Shown here: positions 25,139 to 32,915 of the stretch, piece by piece
Numbering within the stretch: position 1 is the stretch's first letter
Layout: every line of letters begins with the position of its first letter
Source of the DNA: Streptomyces endocoffeicus
Lineage (GTDB): Bacteria > Actinomycetota > Actinomycetes > Streptomycetales > Streptomycetaceae
Length of the DNA: 64,000 bases
Direction of reading: 5' to 3'
Assembly: GCF_016741935.1 (NCBI RefSeq)
Contig: NZ_JAERRG010000019.1
Span: 178,469 to 242,468 of the forward strand
Made by a program: the position numbers and the translations under genes
Notes under the pieces: model-generated
Databases searched by the model: none
Told to the model about the DNA's origin: nothing
Seen by the model: only the letters and a program-made list of their open reading frames with translations

Positions 25139-26224
25139 GTGCGCGCAGCCGTACTTCACGAGACGGGACAGGACAAGCTCGAGGTCCTCGACGACATCGA
25201 GGCGGTGGGGTTCGGCCCCGGCAAGGTCCGGCTGCGGCTGAGGGCCACCGGGCTGTGCCACTCCGACCTCTCCGCGATGGCCGGGGTGCTGCCGCAGCCC
25301 GCGCCGTTCGTCCCCGGCCACGAGGGCGCGGGCGAGATCCTGGACGTGGGCGACGGGGTGACCGGGCTGAGCGCCGGCGACCGGGTGCTGGTGTGCTGGC
25401 TGCCCGCGTGCGGCGGCTGCCCGGCCTGTCAACGCGGTCAGACCGAGCTGTGCCTGACCGGGTTCATGAACGCCGGAACCCCCAACTTCCGCCGCCCCGG
25501 CGGCAGTCCGGAGGACGTCTTCGGGATGTCCGGGACCGGCACCTTCGCCGAGGAGATCGTCCTGGCCGCGCCCTGTGCCGTGCCGATCCCCGACGACGTC
25601 CCGTACGACATCGCGGCGCTCATCGGCTGCGGGGTGACCACCGGGCTCGGGGCCGTCTTCAACACCGCCCGGGTGGAGGCCGGTTCATCGGTCGCGGTCA
25701 TCGGCTGCGGCGGGGTGGGCATCAGCGTCATTCAGGGGGCGAGGGCGTCGGGCGCGGCGCAGATCGTCGCCGTCGACCCCGTGGAGTCGCGGCGCGAGGC
25801 CGCGCTGCGCTTCGGCGCCACCGAGGCGGTGACCCCGGACGGTCTCGACACCGCCAAGAACAGCGTCACGTCGGGCGAGGGCTTCGACTACGTCTTCGAG
25901 GTCGTGGGCCGCTCCGCCACCGCCCGCCGGGCGTACGAGATCACCCGGCGCGGTGGCACGCTGTGCGTGGTCGGCGCCGGGGCGCTGGACGACTTCCTCC
26001 AGCTCAACATGTTCGAGCTGTTCTTCGACGAGAAGCGGATCCTGCCCTCGCTGTACGGCGGCGGCGATGTGCTCCGCTCCTACCGGCGCACCATCGACCT
26101 GTGGCGGGCGGGCCGGATCGACCTCGAAGGGCTGATCACCCACCGGGTGCGGCTCGGTGAGATCAATGACGCGATAGGCCAGATGCGGACCGGGGAGGCG
26201 CTGCGCACATGCATCGAGATGTGA
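25139..26224 (+). CDS. Zinc-dependent alcohol dehydrogenase (class III/NDMA-type MDR)
   Basis: 361 residues from GTG 25139, GAGGAGCC seven bases upstream. Catalytic zinc ligands in GLCHSD and PGHEGAGE, structural zinc cysteines in CGGCPACQRGQTELC, and NAD-binding GCGGVGISVIQGARASGA. The C-terminal motif FFDEKRILPSLYGGGDVL is typical of this MDR subgroup. It oxidises an alcohol with NAD+. Second gene of the putative KstR-controlled operon; the following SDR gene starts within its last codons. Confidence 0.92.
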   Translation: MRAAVLHETGQDKLEVLDDIEAVGFGPGKVRLRLRATGLCHSDLSAMAGVLPQPAPFVPGHEGAGEILDVGDGVTGLSAGDRVLVCWLPACGGCPACQRGQTELCLTGFMNAGTPNFRRPGGSPEDVFGMSGTGTFAEEIVLAAPCAVPIPDDVPYDIAALIGCGVTTGLGAVFNTARVEAGSSVAVIGCGGVGISVIQGARASGAAQIVAVDPVESRREAALRFGATEAVTPDGLDTAKNSVTSGEGFDYVFEVVGRSATARRAYEITRRGGTLCVVGAGALDDFLQLNMFELFFDEKRILPSLYGGGDVLRSYRRTIDLWRAGRIDLEGLITHRVRLGEINDAIGQMRTGEALRTCIEM

Positions 26225-27162
26225 CCGGGCCGCTGACCGGGAAGACCGCGATCGTCACCGGCGCCGGACGCGGCCTCGGCCGCGCCGAGGCCCTGGAACT
26301 GGCGCGGCTGGGCGCCAGTGTCGTCGTCAACGACTACGGGCAGGGCGGACGCGACGGCAGCGGCGAGGCATCGGCGGGACCCGCCGAGCAGGTCGCCGAG
26401 GAGATCCGCGCGGCCGGCGGCCGGGCCACGGCCCACGCGGGCGACGTGGCCGACTACACGGAGGCGGGCGAGCTGGTCGGGCTCGCGATCGACACCTACG
26501 GTGCGCTGGACATCCTGGTCAACAACGCGGGCATCCTGCGTGACCGGATGGTCTTCTCGATGGGCGAGGACGAGTGGGACTCGGTGATCCGGGTCCATCT
26601 CAAGGGCCACTTCAACACCATCCGCTTCGCCGCCGCGCACTGGCGCGAGCGGTCCAAGGCGGCGGACGGCGGCCCGGTGCACGGCCGGATCGTCAACACC
26701 TCCTCCGAGGCGTTCCTCGCCGGTTCGCCGGGCCAGCCGAACTACGCGGCGGCCAAGGGCGGCATCGTCGGGCTCACCACGTCCACGGCGGCGGCCCTCG
26801 CCAAATACGGGGTGACCGCCAACGCCATCTGCCCGCGCGCCCGCACCCGGATGACCGAGGACGTCTTCGCCGACTTCGAGCTCCCGGAGGACGGCCGCCT
26901 CGACGCCCTCGCCCCCGAACACGTGGCCCCGCTGGTCGGCTATCTCGCCTCACCGGGCGCGGCGAAGGTGAACGGCCAGGTGTTCGTGGTGCACGGCGGC
27001 ATGCTGGCGATTCTGGAGCGGCCGAAGGTGGCGGCGAAGGTGGACGCGAAGGGGGACGCCTTCGGCTTCGAGGAGCTGGACGCGGCGCTGACGCCGTACT
27101 TCGCGGAGCGGGGCGGGGAGGGCTTCGCGGCGGTGGAGGTGCTGGGGCTCAAGCGGGGGTGA
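26209..27162 (+). CDS. SDR-family 3-hydroxyacyl-CoA/17-beta-hydroxysteroid dehydrogenase-like protein
   Basis: 317 residues. ATG 26209 overlaps the dehydrogenase gene by 16 nt, with GGGGAGG upstream; GTG 26221 (GTGA overlap) is the alternative. NAD site TGAGRGLGRAEALELARLGA, NNAG, catalytic Ser in NTSSEAFLAG and Y-x3-K in YAAAKGG. The VVVNDYGQGGRDGSG insert and long C-terminus match the HSD17B4/Hsd4A-type SDRs that oxidise (R)-3-hydroxyacyl-CoA. It is the natural partner of the MaoC hydratase in the same operon, giving consecutive hydration and oxidation steps. Confidence 0.92.
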   Translation: MHRDVTGPLTGKTAIVTGAGRGLGRAEALELARLGASVVVNDYGQGGRDGSGEASAGPAEQVAEEIRAAGGRATAHAGDVADYTEAGELVGLAIDTYGALDILVNNAGILRDRMVFSMGEDEWDSVIRVHLKGHFNTIRFAAAHWRERSKAADGGPVHGRIVNTSSEAFLAGSPGQPNYAAAKGGIVGLTTSTAAALAKYGVTANAICPRARTRMTEDVFADFELPEDGRLDALAPEHVAPLVGYLASPGAAKVNGQVFVVHGGMLAILERPKVAAKVDAKGDAFGFEELDAALTPYFAERGGEGFAAVEVLGLKRG

Positions 27163-27263
27163 GGCGCCGTCGGCCGAGGGGGAGGGGGCTGGCCGGGGGC
27201 ACCCCGCGATCGCCGGACGGGCCGGACTTCCGGGGGAAATCCAGCCCGTCCCGCGATCGGGGA

Positions 27264-27357
27264 CGACGCTTGAGGCGCCTACGGCCTTGAGGTCTTGAGG
27301 TCTTGAGGCCGTGAGGCTCTGAGGTCTTGACGGTCCTCAGGAGCCGTCAGGAGCCGT
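27264..27357. repeat. Degenerate 8-10 bp repeats of TTGAGGTC type, including a duplicated stop-codon unit
   Basis: TTGAGG/TTGAGGTC repeats run from 27270 to 27330 and end in two copies of TCAGGAGCCG. On the minus strand these are CGGCTCCTGA units containing the stop of the small protein at 27347-27508. Confidence 0.8.
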
Positions 27358-27508
27358 TCTCGTTCGGGCGACGGTGGCGGCCGTGGGCCGGTGCCTGGGT
27401 CTCCTCGGACGCGGCCTGCCCCCGGTGCTTGCCCTGAGAGCCGTCGGCCTGGGCCGCGGCGGCGTCCCGCGGGCGCGCCTGGGTCGTGTCGATATGGGTT
27501 TCGGACAT
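27347..27508 (-). CDS. Small basic/polar protein, 53 residues, unknown function
   Basis: ATG 27508 to TGA 27347. The protein starts MSETHIDTTQARPRDAAAAQ and ends HGRHRRPNENGS, with a KHRGQAASEE centre. It is charged, without hydrophobic segments, and probably disordered. The shape (short, HGRHR/GKHRG motifs, SETH start) fits small Streptomyces proteins of unknown function that I recall only in general. Codon third positions are G/C biased as in real genes. It is convergent with the SDR gene. Confidence 0.6.
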   Translation of the reverse strand: MSETHIDTTQARPRDAAAAQADGSQGKHRGQAASEETQAPAHGRHRRPNENGS

Positions 27509-27645
27509 GGTGGGTACGTCACCCCGTCAGATCGCTTTGTACTGTGCGAAAGGGGCTGACCACGATGTCGCACGACGTTCCATGCGCATCACCCGAGGCG
27601 TCCCGCGCGTGACGGAACGCAGGAATGCGCAGCCCCTACCCGAGT

Positions 27646-29853
27646 CTAACCAATCGGGTGATCCCGGACCCAGCGGGGTGGCCGGGGCCGGGGTGGCCGC
27701 GCGAGCGGTGCCTGCTGCAGCGGTACGGGCCGCAGGGCGGGGGTCAGACCGGTCCCGGGAGCGGGCTCCGGCTCGGGCCCCATCTCCTGCTCGACCCCGG
27801 CCCACGACCCGGTCCCACCCCACGGCTCCACCCCGGACCCGCACTCGGACTCCGGCACCCGCTCGTGCACGCCCATCGGCAGCGGCTCGTGCACGGCCAT
27901 CGGCAGCGGCTCGTGTACGGGCATCGGCACCGGTTGGTGTACGGCCATCGGCACCGACTGGTGTACGGGCATCGGCGCCCGCTCCCGCAGCGGCATCGGC
28001 TCGGGTGCCCGGGACGGCGTCGGCGTCGGCGTCGACTCGGACACCGGCCCGGACGCCCGCACGGGGACGGACGCGCCGGGCCCGCCGACCCGGGTCCACG
28101 GTGTGATCCTGGTCGCGACCCCGGCCACGGGCGTCGCCGCCCGCGACGCCTGAACAACCCGCGCTTCGGTCGCAGCCGGGCCGGATGCCCGTGTCACCCC
28201 CGCGATCGGCCGAGCCCCGGCCGCCTCGTCCGCCCCCCACGCCGCCGCCACGTCGTCCGGCCGCGGCCGCCACAGTGCCTCCGCCGTCCCGGCCGTGGCC
28301 TGGCCGGATGGCTCCGCCACCCGCGCCACCGGCGCGATCCGCCGGGCCCCCGCCGCGTCGTCCCGTCGCCACAGTGCCTCCGGCGTCCGGGCCGTGGCCT
28401 GGCCGGATGGCTCCGCCACCGGGCCGGATGGCTCCGCCACCGGGCCGGATGGCTCCGCCACCGGGCCGGATGGCTCGGCCACCGGTGTCACGCGCGCGAT
28501 CCGCCGCGCTCCCGCCGCCTCGTCCGCCCCCCACGCCGCCGCCACGTCGTCCGGCCCCCACGGCGCCGCCGTGTCGCCCGGTCTCCATGGCCCCGCCGTG
28601 TCGTCCCGTCGCCACGACCCCGTCGGGTCGTCGGGTCTCCATCGCGCCTCCGACGACCCGAACGACCCCACCCCCGACGGCTCCGCCGCGCTCGCGGTGC
28701 TGTGCGTGGCGTTGGCCGTGGCACCGCTCGTGGCACCCGGCGCCGCCGTCACCCACGAGCCCCCCGACAGCCTCGGAGCCGCCCCCGGCGCCCCGGGCAG
28801 GCGCACCCGGGCCAGCCCGCAGGGCACCTGGGGGGTGACGTACGGCAGGCGCAGCTCGCCGTCCCTCGTCCACAGGCCCGCGCCCGGGAGCCAGCCCTCC
28901 GGGGCCGGGAACTCGCGCAGGCGCCGCTCCGCCGGGCGCCATACGCCCACCCACGGCCGCCCGGCCCCGGCCCCGGCCCCGGCCCCGGCCCTGGCCCCGG
29001 AGCCGCTCCGTCCGTCGATGCGGAAGGCGACCGCGCACACCTCGGGCGTCAGCACCTGCCCCGGCTGTACCGCGAACGGCGTGGCCTCCGACCATCCCGC
29101 GGGCCGCAGACAGTCCGGGAACCGCACCGGGCGGGTGCTGCCCAGCACGCCCCAGCCCAGCCGCTGCTCGCCGGGCGCGTCGGACCGTACGAGCAGCAGA
29201 CCGCTGTCGGGGTCGGCGAGCAGCAGCCGGTCGTCGCTGCGCTCGGTGATCTGGAGCAGCGGGCTGGTCTCGCCGCCGCGCCGCAGATCGACCACGACGG
29301 TCTTGGTGCGGCCGTCGAGTTCGCGGTCGAGGGCCAGCAGCCGGCCCGTACGGTCCAGCCAACTGCCGCCCGTACAGCGGCCGGGCACCTCGGCCAGGTG
29401 CTGGGGGGCGAGGACGCCGCCGCCGAACAGCAGCCAGACGGAGGTGGACCGCACCCCGCGCCCCAGCGCGAACGCGCACAGGCCGCCGGGCGCGGGCGGC
29501 AGCAGTGAGACCTCGGCGCGGTCGATGCCGCCGAGCGGGCGCTCGCCGGTGCCGGGGCCGGCCGGGTAGAGCAGCGAGAAGGCGTGGTGGCCGGCCACTT
29601 GGCGGTGGATGAGCACCTGCCCGTCGGCCAGTGGCAGCAACTCGCTGTCCGGCTCCTCGGGCTGGGCGGCGGGCAGCGGCACGGCATAGGGCTCCGGGCC
29701 GTCCAGCGTCCAGCGCTCGGGGTACCAGCAGCCCGCCTCCCCGCTGAGCGCGAGCCGCGCGCCGTACGAGCGGTCCGAGGCGATGGTGAAACCCCCTCGT
29801 GGCCGGTCGCCGACGCCCCCGGTGAGGGCGGTGTCGAAGGCACAGGCAGTCAT
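27646..29853 (-). CDS. Large propeller-like N-terminal protein with long repetitive C-terminal half, unknown function
   Basis: 735 residues; ATG 29853 behind CCGGAGGTGACTG. Residues 1-370 look like beta-propeller blades: LPLADGQVLIHRQVAGHHAF, SVWLLFGGGVLAPQHLAEVP, VVVDLRRGGETSPLLQITER and LLLADPDSGLLLVRSD. No signal peptide. Residues 375-735 are low complexity: VAEPSGP tandem repeats, RWRPDDPTGSW/LWRRDDAAG units, and PMAVHQPVPMPVHEPLP heptad-like repeats near the end. The repeats are perfect at DNA level (28387-28480), so copy number is likely strain variable. Possibly a cytoplasmic scaffold. Confidence 0.8.
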   Translation of the reverse strand: MTACAFDTALTGGVGDRPRGGFTIASDRSYGARLALSGEAGCWYPERWTLDGPEPYAVPLPAAQPEEPDSELLPLADGQVLIHRQVAGHHAFSLLYPAGPGTGERPLGGIDRAEVSLLPPAPGGLCAFALGRGVRSTSVWLLFGGGVLAPQHLAEVPGRCTGGSWLDRTGRLLALDRELDGRTKTVVVDLRRGGETSPLLQITERSDDRLLLADPDSGLLLVRSDAPGEQRLGWGVLGSTRPVRFPDCLRPAGWSEATPFAVQPGQVLTPEVCAVAFRIDGRSGSGARAGAGAGAGAGRPWVGVWRPAERRLREFPAPEGWLPGAGLWTRDGELRLPYVTPQVPCGLARVRLPGAPGAAPRLSGGSWVTAAPGATSGATANATHSTASAAEPSGVGSFGSSEARWRPDDPTGSWRRDDTAGPWRPGDTAAPWGPDDVAAAWGADEAAGARRIARVTPVAEPSGPVAEPSGPVAEPSGPVAEPSGQATARTPEALWRRDDAAGARRIAPVARVAEPSGQATAGTAEALWRPRPDDVAAAWGADEAAGARPIAGVTRASGPAATEARVVQASRAATPVAGVATRITPWTRVGGPGASVPVRASGPVSESTPTPTPSRAPEPMPLRERAPMPVHQSVPMAVHQPVPMPVHEPLPMAVHEPLPMGVHERVPESECGSGVEPWGGTGSWAGVEQEMGPEPEPAPGTGLTPALRPVPLQQAPLARPPRPRPPRWVRDHPIG

Positions 29854-30019
29854 CGGTCAGTCACCTCCGGCCACTGAACGTAGTTTTCGCACTCCCTGCC
29901 GAAGGCCGTAATGGGCCTGCTCCACCCGTAAGTGTGGCTGTTGCCCGATTCGCCTGAGAGGTCGGGGGTGAATGTGCTGTAAGCGACGCGGGGATGGTTT
30001 GTGATTAAAGTTCTGTGAT

Positions 30020-30038
30020 TAAAGTAAGGCACACCTAA
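30020..30038. promoter_or_regulatory. Iron box (DmdR/IdeR-type operator)
   Basis: TAAAGTAAGGCACACCTAA matches 15 of 19 positions of the actinobacterial iron box (TTAGGTTAGGCTCACCTAA). It is preceded by a direct repeat of GTGATTAAAGT (30001 and 30015). It lies 57 bp upstream of the siderophore-binding lipoprotein start, so iron-replete repression is expected. Confidence 0.85.
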
Positions 30039-30094
30039 GTGCGATCGGCGCGCTCGTGAGAACGGGCGCGCCCGGCTATCCCTGGAGCTCCGTC

Positions 30095-31129
30095 ATGTCC
30101 CTGCGCGCTCGCGGCAGTGCCGCCCTCGCCCTCGCCCTGGCCGGGGCGCTCTCCCTCACCGCCTGCGGATCGTCGGACGACGGCGCGGACGACGGCAAGC
30201 GCAACGGCGGGGGCGGGAAGTCCGTGGCTCAGGGCGGCAAGGACTTCGGCAAGGCGGCGGAGGAGACCGCGAAGCTGGGCACGGATGCCAAGCCCGGCGC
30301 GTTCCCCCGCACCATCACCCACGCGATGGGCAGGACCGAGCTCAAGAGCAAGCCGAAGCGGGTCGTGGTGCTCGACGTCGGCGAGCTCGACAACGTGATC
30401 TCGCTGGGGCTGAAGCCGGTCGGCTACGCCCCCTCCGAGGGCGACCAGGCCATACCCGACTACCTCAAGAAGGACGCCGGGAGCCCGAAGAACGTCGGCA
30501 CCATCAACAACCTCAACCTCGAGGCCATCAACGCCCTCCACCCCGATCTGATCCTCGGCAGCAAGCTGCGCGCCGAGCCGCTCTACGACGAGCTGAAGCA
30601 GATCGCCCCGACCGTCTTCTCCATCCGCCCCGGCTTCACCTGGAAGGAGAACTACCGCCTCAACGCCGCGGCCCTGGACCGCACCGCCGAGGCCGAGCGC
30701 TCCCTCGACGCGTACGAGAAGAAGGCCGAGAAGCTCGGCGAGGACATCGGCGCCGACAAGCCGACCATCACGATGCTCCGCTTCATGCCGCAGGCCACCC
30801 GGCTCTACGCCAAGGCGTCCTTCATCGGCACCATCCTCCAGGACGTCGGTCTGCCGCGGCCGAAGAACCAGCAGATCGACGATCTCGCCGCGGAGATCGG
30901 CCCGGAGCGGATCGACGAGGCCGACGCCGACTGGATCTTCACCGGCGTCTACGGCGACCCCAAGGCCACCAAGCGCGACCAGGCGCAGTCCAACCCGCTG
31001 TGGAAGAAGCTGACGGCGGTCAAGGCGGGCCGGGCCCGATCCGTCGACGAGGAGACCTGGTACCTGGGCCTCGGCGTCACCGCCGCCGACCGGGTCCTGG
31101 ACGACCTGCGCGGCTACCTCGTCCACTGA
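30095..31129 (+). CDS. Iron-siderophore ABC transporter substrate-binding lipoprotein (FecB/FepB type)
   Basis: 344 residues from ATG 30095 (GGAG nine bases upstream; GTG 30056 is possible). The lipoprotein signal has lipobox LSLTAC. Periplasmic-binding-fold motifs: KRVVVLDVGELDNVISLGLK, NLEAINALHPDLILGS, YDELKQIAPTVF and WIFTGVYGDPKATKRDQAQS. It captures a ferric siderophore at the outer face of the membrane and hands it to a FecCD-type permease. No permease or ATPase gene is adjacent, so it depends on components elsewhere. An iron box precedes it; its stop lies in a 16-bp tandem repeat. Confidence 0.92.
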   Translation: MSLRARGSAALALALAGALSLTACGSSDDGADDGKRNGGGGKSVAQGGKDFGKAAEETAKLGTDAKPGAFPRTITHAMGRTELKSKPKRVVVLDVGELDNVISLGLKPVGYAPSEGDQAIPDYLKKDAGSPKNVGTINNLNLEAINALHPDLILGSKLRAEPLYDELKQIAPTVFSIRPGFTWKENYRLNAAALDRTAEAERSLDAYEKKAEKLGEDIGADKPTITMLRFMPQATRLYAKASFIGTILQDVGLPRPKNQQIDDLAAEIGPERIDEADADWIFTGVYGDPKATKRDQAQSNPLWKKLTAVKAGRARSVDEETWYLGLGVTAADRVLDDLRGYLVH

Positions 31130-31192
31130 TACGCGTCACCACTGATGCGCGTCACCACTGATGCGCGTCACCACTGATGCGCGTCACCACCG
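31122..31192. repeat. 16-bp tandem repeat anchored on the siderophore-lipoprotein stop codon
   Basis: About four units of ACTGATGCGCGTCACC. The first includes the CAC codon and TGA stop of the lipoprotein gene (CACTGATACGCGTCACC). Confidence 0.95.
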
Positions 31193-31279
31193 CGACCGGG
31201 CGTCGCGGGCGTCGCGGTCGTCGCGCTGAGTGAAGGCCGGGGCAGGGCTCAGCCGTGATCCGGGAGGTAGCCTTGCCCC

Positions 31280-32128
31280 GTGCCCGCACTCAACGACGTC
31301 CTCGCCGCGCTCGATGCCCTCTGGCCGCCCGAGCGGGCGGAGCAGTGGGACGCCGTCGGTACGGTGTGCGGTGACCCCGACGCCGAGGTCACCCGCGTGC
31401 TGTTCGCCGTGGACCCGGTCCAGGAAGTGGCCGACGAGGCGGTGGACCTCGGCGCCGATCTGCTGATCACCCACCATCCGCTCTATCTGCGGGGGACGAC
31501 CACGGTCGCCGCCTCCACCTTCAAGGGCCGGGTGGTGCACACCCTGATCAAGAATGACATCGCCCTGCAGGTCGCGCACACCAACGCCGACACCGCCGAC
31601 CCCGGCGTCTCCGACGCCCTCGCCGGCGCGCTCGACCTGCGGATCGTCGGCCCGCTGGTGCCCGATGCCACCGACCCCGAGGGCCGCCGCGGACTGGGCC
31701 GGATCTGCGAGCTCGACCACCCCGAGACGCTGCGGGAGTTCGCCGAGCGCGCCGCCGCCCGGCTGCCCGCCACCGCGCAGGGGATCCGCGCCGCGGGCGA
31801 CCCGGACCGTAACGTCCGCCGGGTGGCCGTCAGCGGCGGCTCCGGCGACAGCCTCTTCGACGCGGTGCGCGCGGCCGGGGTCGACGCGTTCCTCACCGCC
31901 GATCTGCGCCACCACCCGTCCTCGGAGGCGCGGGAGCACAGCGATCTCGCCCTGCTGGACGCCGCGCACTGGGCCACCGAATGGCCCTGGACCGAGCAGG
32001 CCGCGGCCCAGCTGGACGAGATTTCCGACCGGCACGGCTGGGGTCTGCGGACGCATGTCTCCCGTATCGTGACCGACCCCTGGACGGCCCACGCCGCGGC
32101 CCCCGCCGCCCCTCGCTCGACTCCCTGA
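31280..32128 (+). CDS. Nif3-like dinuclear metal center family protein
   Basis: 282 residues from GTG 31280 (GGGAGGTAG upstream). Two metal-binding half-domains: THHPLYLRG and VAHTNAD in the first, LTADLRHHPSSEA and LDAAHWATE in the second. EQWDAVGTVCGDP is the usual N-terminal motif. Proposed GTP cyclohydrolase I type 2 or phosphatase roles for the family are not established. First of the conserved Nif3/zinc-ribbon/RNase H cluster, transcribed together with 40-bp and 5-bp gaps. Confidence 0.93.
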   Translation: MPALNDVLAALDALWPPERAEQWDAVGTVCGDPDAEVTRVLFAVDPVQEVADEAVDLGADLLITHHPLYLRGTTTVAASTFKGRVVHTLIKNDIALQVAHTNADTADPGVSDALAGALDLRIVGPLVPDATDPEGRRGLGRICELDHPETLREFAERAAARLPATAQGIRAAGDPDRNVRRVAVSGGSGDSLFDAVRAAGVDAFLTADLRHHPSSEAREHSDLALLDAAHWATEWPWTEQAAAQLDEISDRHGWGLRTHVSRIVTDPWTAHAAAPAAPRSTP

Positions 32129-32167
32129 CCTCGTTTCCGTCCCACTCGACTCCCCTGGAGCCCCACG

Positions 32168-32911
32168 CTGAATGCCGCGCCCGCCGATCAGATCCGCCTC
32201 CTCGACGTCCAGGCGCTCGACGTCCGGCTGTCGCAGCTCGCGCACAAGCGCAAGACGCTGCCCGAGCACGCCGAGATCGAGAGGCTGAACGCCGATCACA
32301 CCCAGCTGCGCGACCTGCTCATCGCCGCGCAGACCGAGGAGAGCGACACCGCCCGCGAGCAGACCAAGGCGGAGCAGGACGTGGAGCAGGTGCGCCAGCG
32401 TGCCGCCCGCGACCAGAAGCGCCTGGACTCCGGGGCCGTCACCTCGCCGAAGGACCTGGAGAACCTCCAGCACGAGATCGCCTCCCTCGCCAAGCGCCAG
32501 GGCGACCTGGAGGACATCGTCCTGGAGGTCATGGAGCGCCGGGAGTCCGTTCAGGAGCGGGCCGCCGAGCTGACCGAGCGGGTGGAGTCCCTCCAGTCGA
32601 AGATCGGCGACGCCACCTCGCGCCGGGACGCGGCGGCCGAGGGCATCGACGCCGAGATCGCGACCGCCACCAAGGAGCGCGAGGTGATCGCCGGGACCGT
32701 CCCCGCCGATCTGCTGAAGCTCTACGACAAGCTGCGCCAGCAGCAGGGCGGCGTCGGCGCGGCCCGGCTCTACCAGCGGAGCTGCGACGGCTGCCGCCAG
32801 GAGCTCGCCATCACCGAGCTCAACGAGGTGCGCTCGGCGGCCCCCGACACGGTGCTGCGCTGCGAGAACTGCCGCCGGATCCTGGTCCGTACGCCCGAGT
32901 CGGGGCTGTAG
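32168..32911 (+). CDS. Zinc-ribbon/coiled-coil protein (CT398-like, DUF164 type) with CTG start
   Basis: 247 residues. The N-terminal two thirds form a long antiparallel coiled coil (for example EQVRQRAARDQKRLDSGAVT, SPKDLENLQHEIASLAKRQG). The C-terminus is a zinc ribbon with CDGCRQEL and CENCRRIL. The family's conserved N-terminus (NAAPADQIRLLDVQALDVRL) begins right after a CTG at 32168 with GGAG 8 bases upstream. The in-frame stop at 32126 precedes it and no ATG, GTG or TTG lies between. So initiation at CTG is the simplest reading. Usually encoded, as here, between Nif3 and the RNase H/phosphatase. Confidence 0.88.
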   Translation: MNAAPADQIRLLDVQALDVRLSQLAHKRKTLPEHAEIERLNADHTQLRDLLIAAQTEESDTAREQTKAEQDVEQVRQRAARDQKRLDSGAVTSPKDLENLQHEIASLAKRQGDLEDIVLEVMERRESVQERAAELTERVESLQSKIGDATSRRDAAAEGIDAEIATATKEREVIAGTVPADLLKLYDKLRQQQGGVGAARLYQRSCDGCRQELAITELNEVRSAAPDTVLRCENCRRILVRTPESGL

Positions 32912-32915
32912 GCCG

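Noticed and set aside
27565..27612. 15-codon reading frame before the repeat-rich protein's 3' end
   Set aside because: Too short, no family, and on the opposite strand to the neighbouring genes; nothing supports translation.
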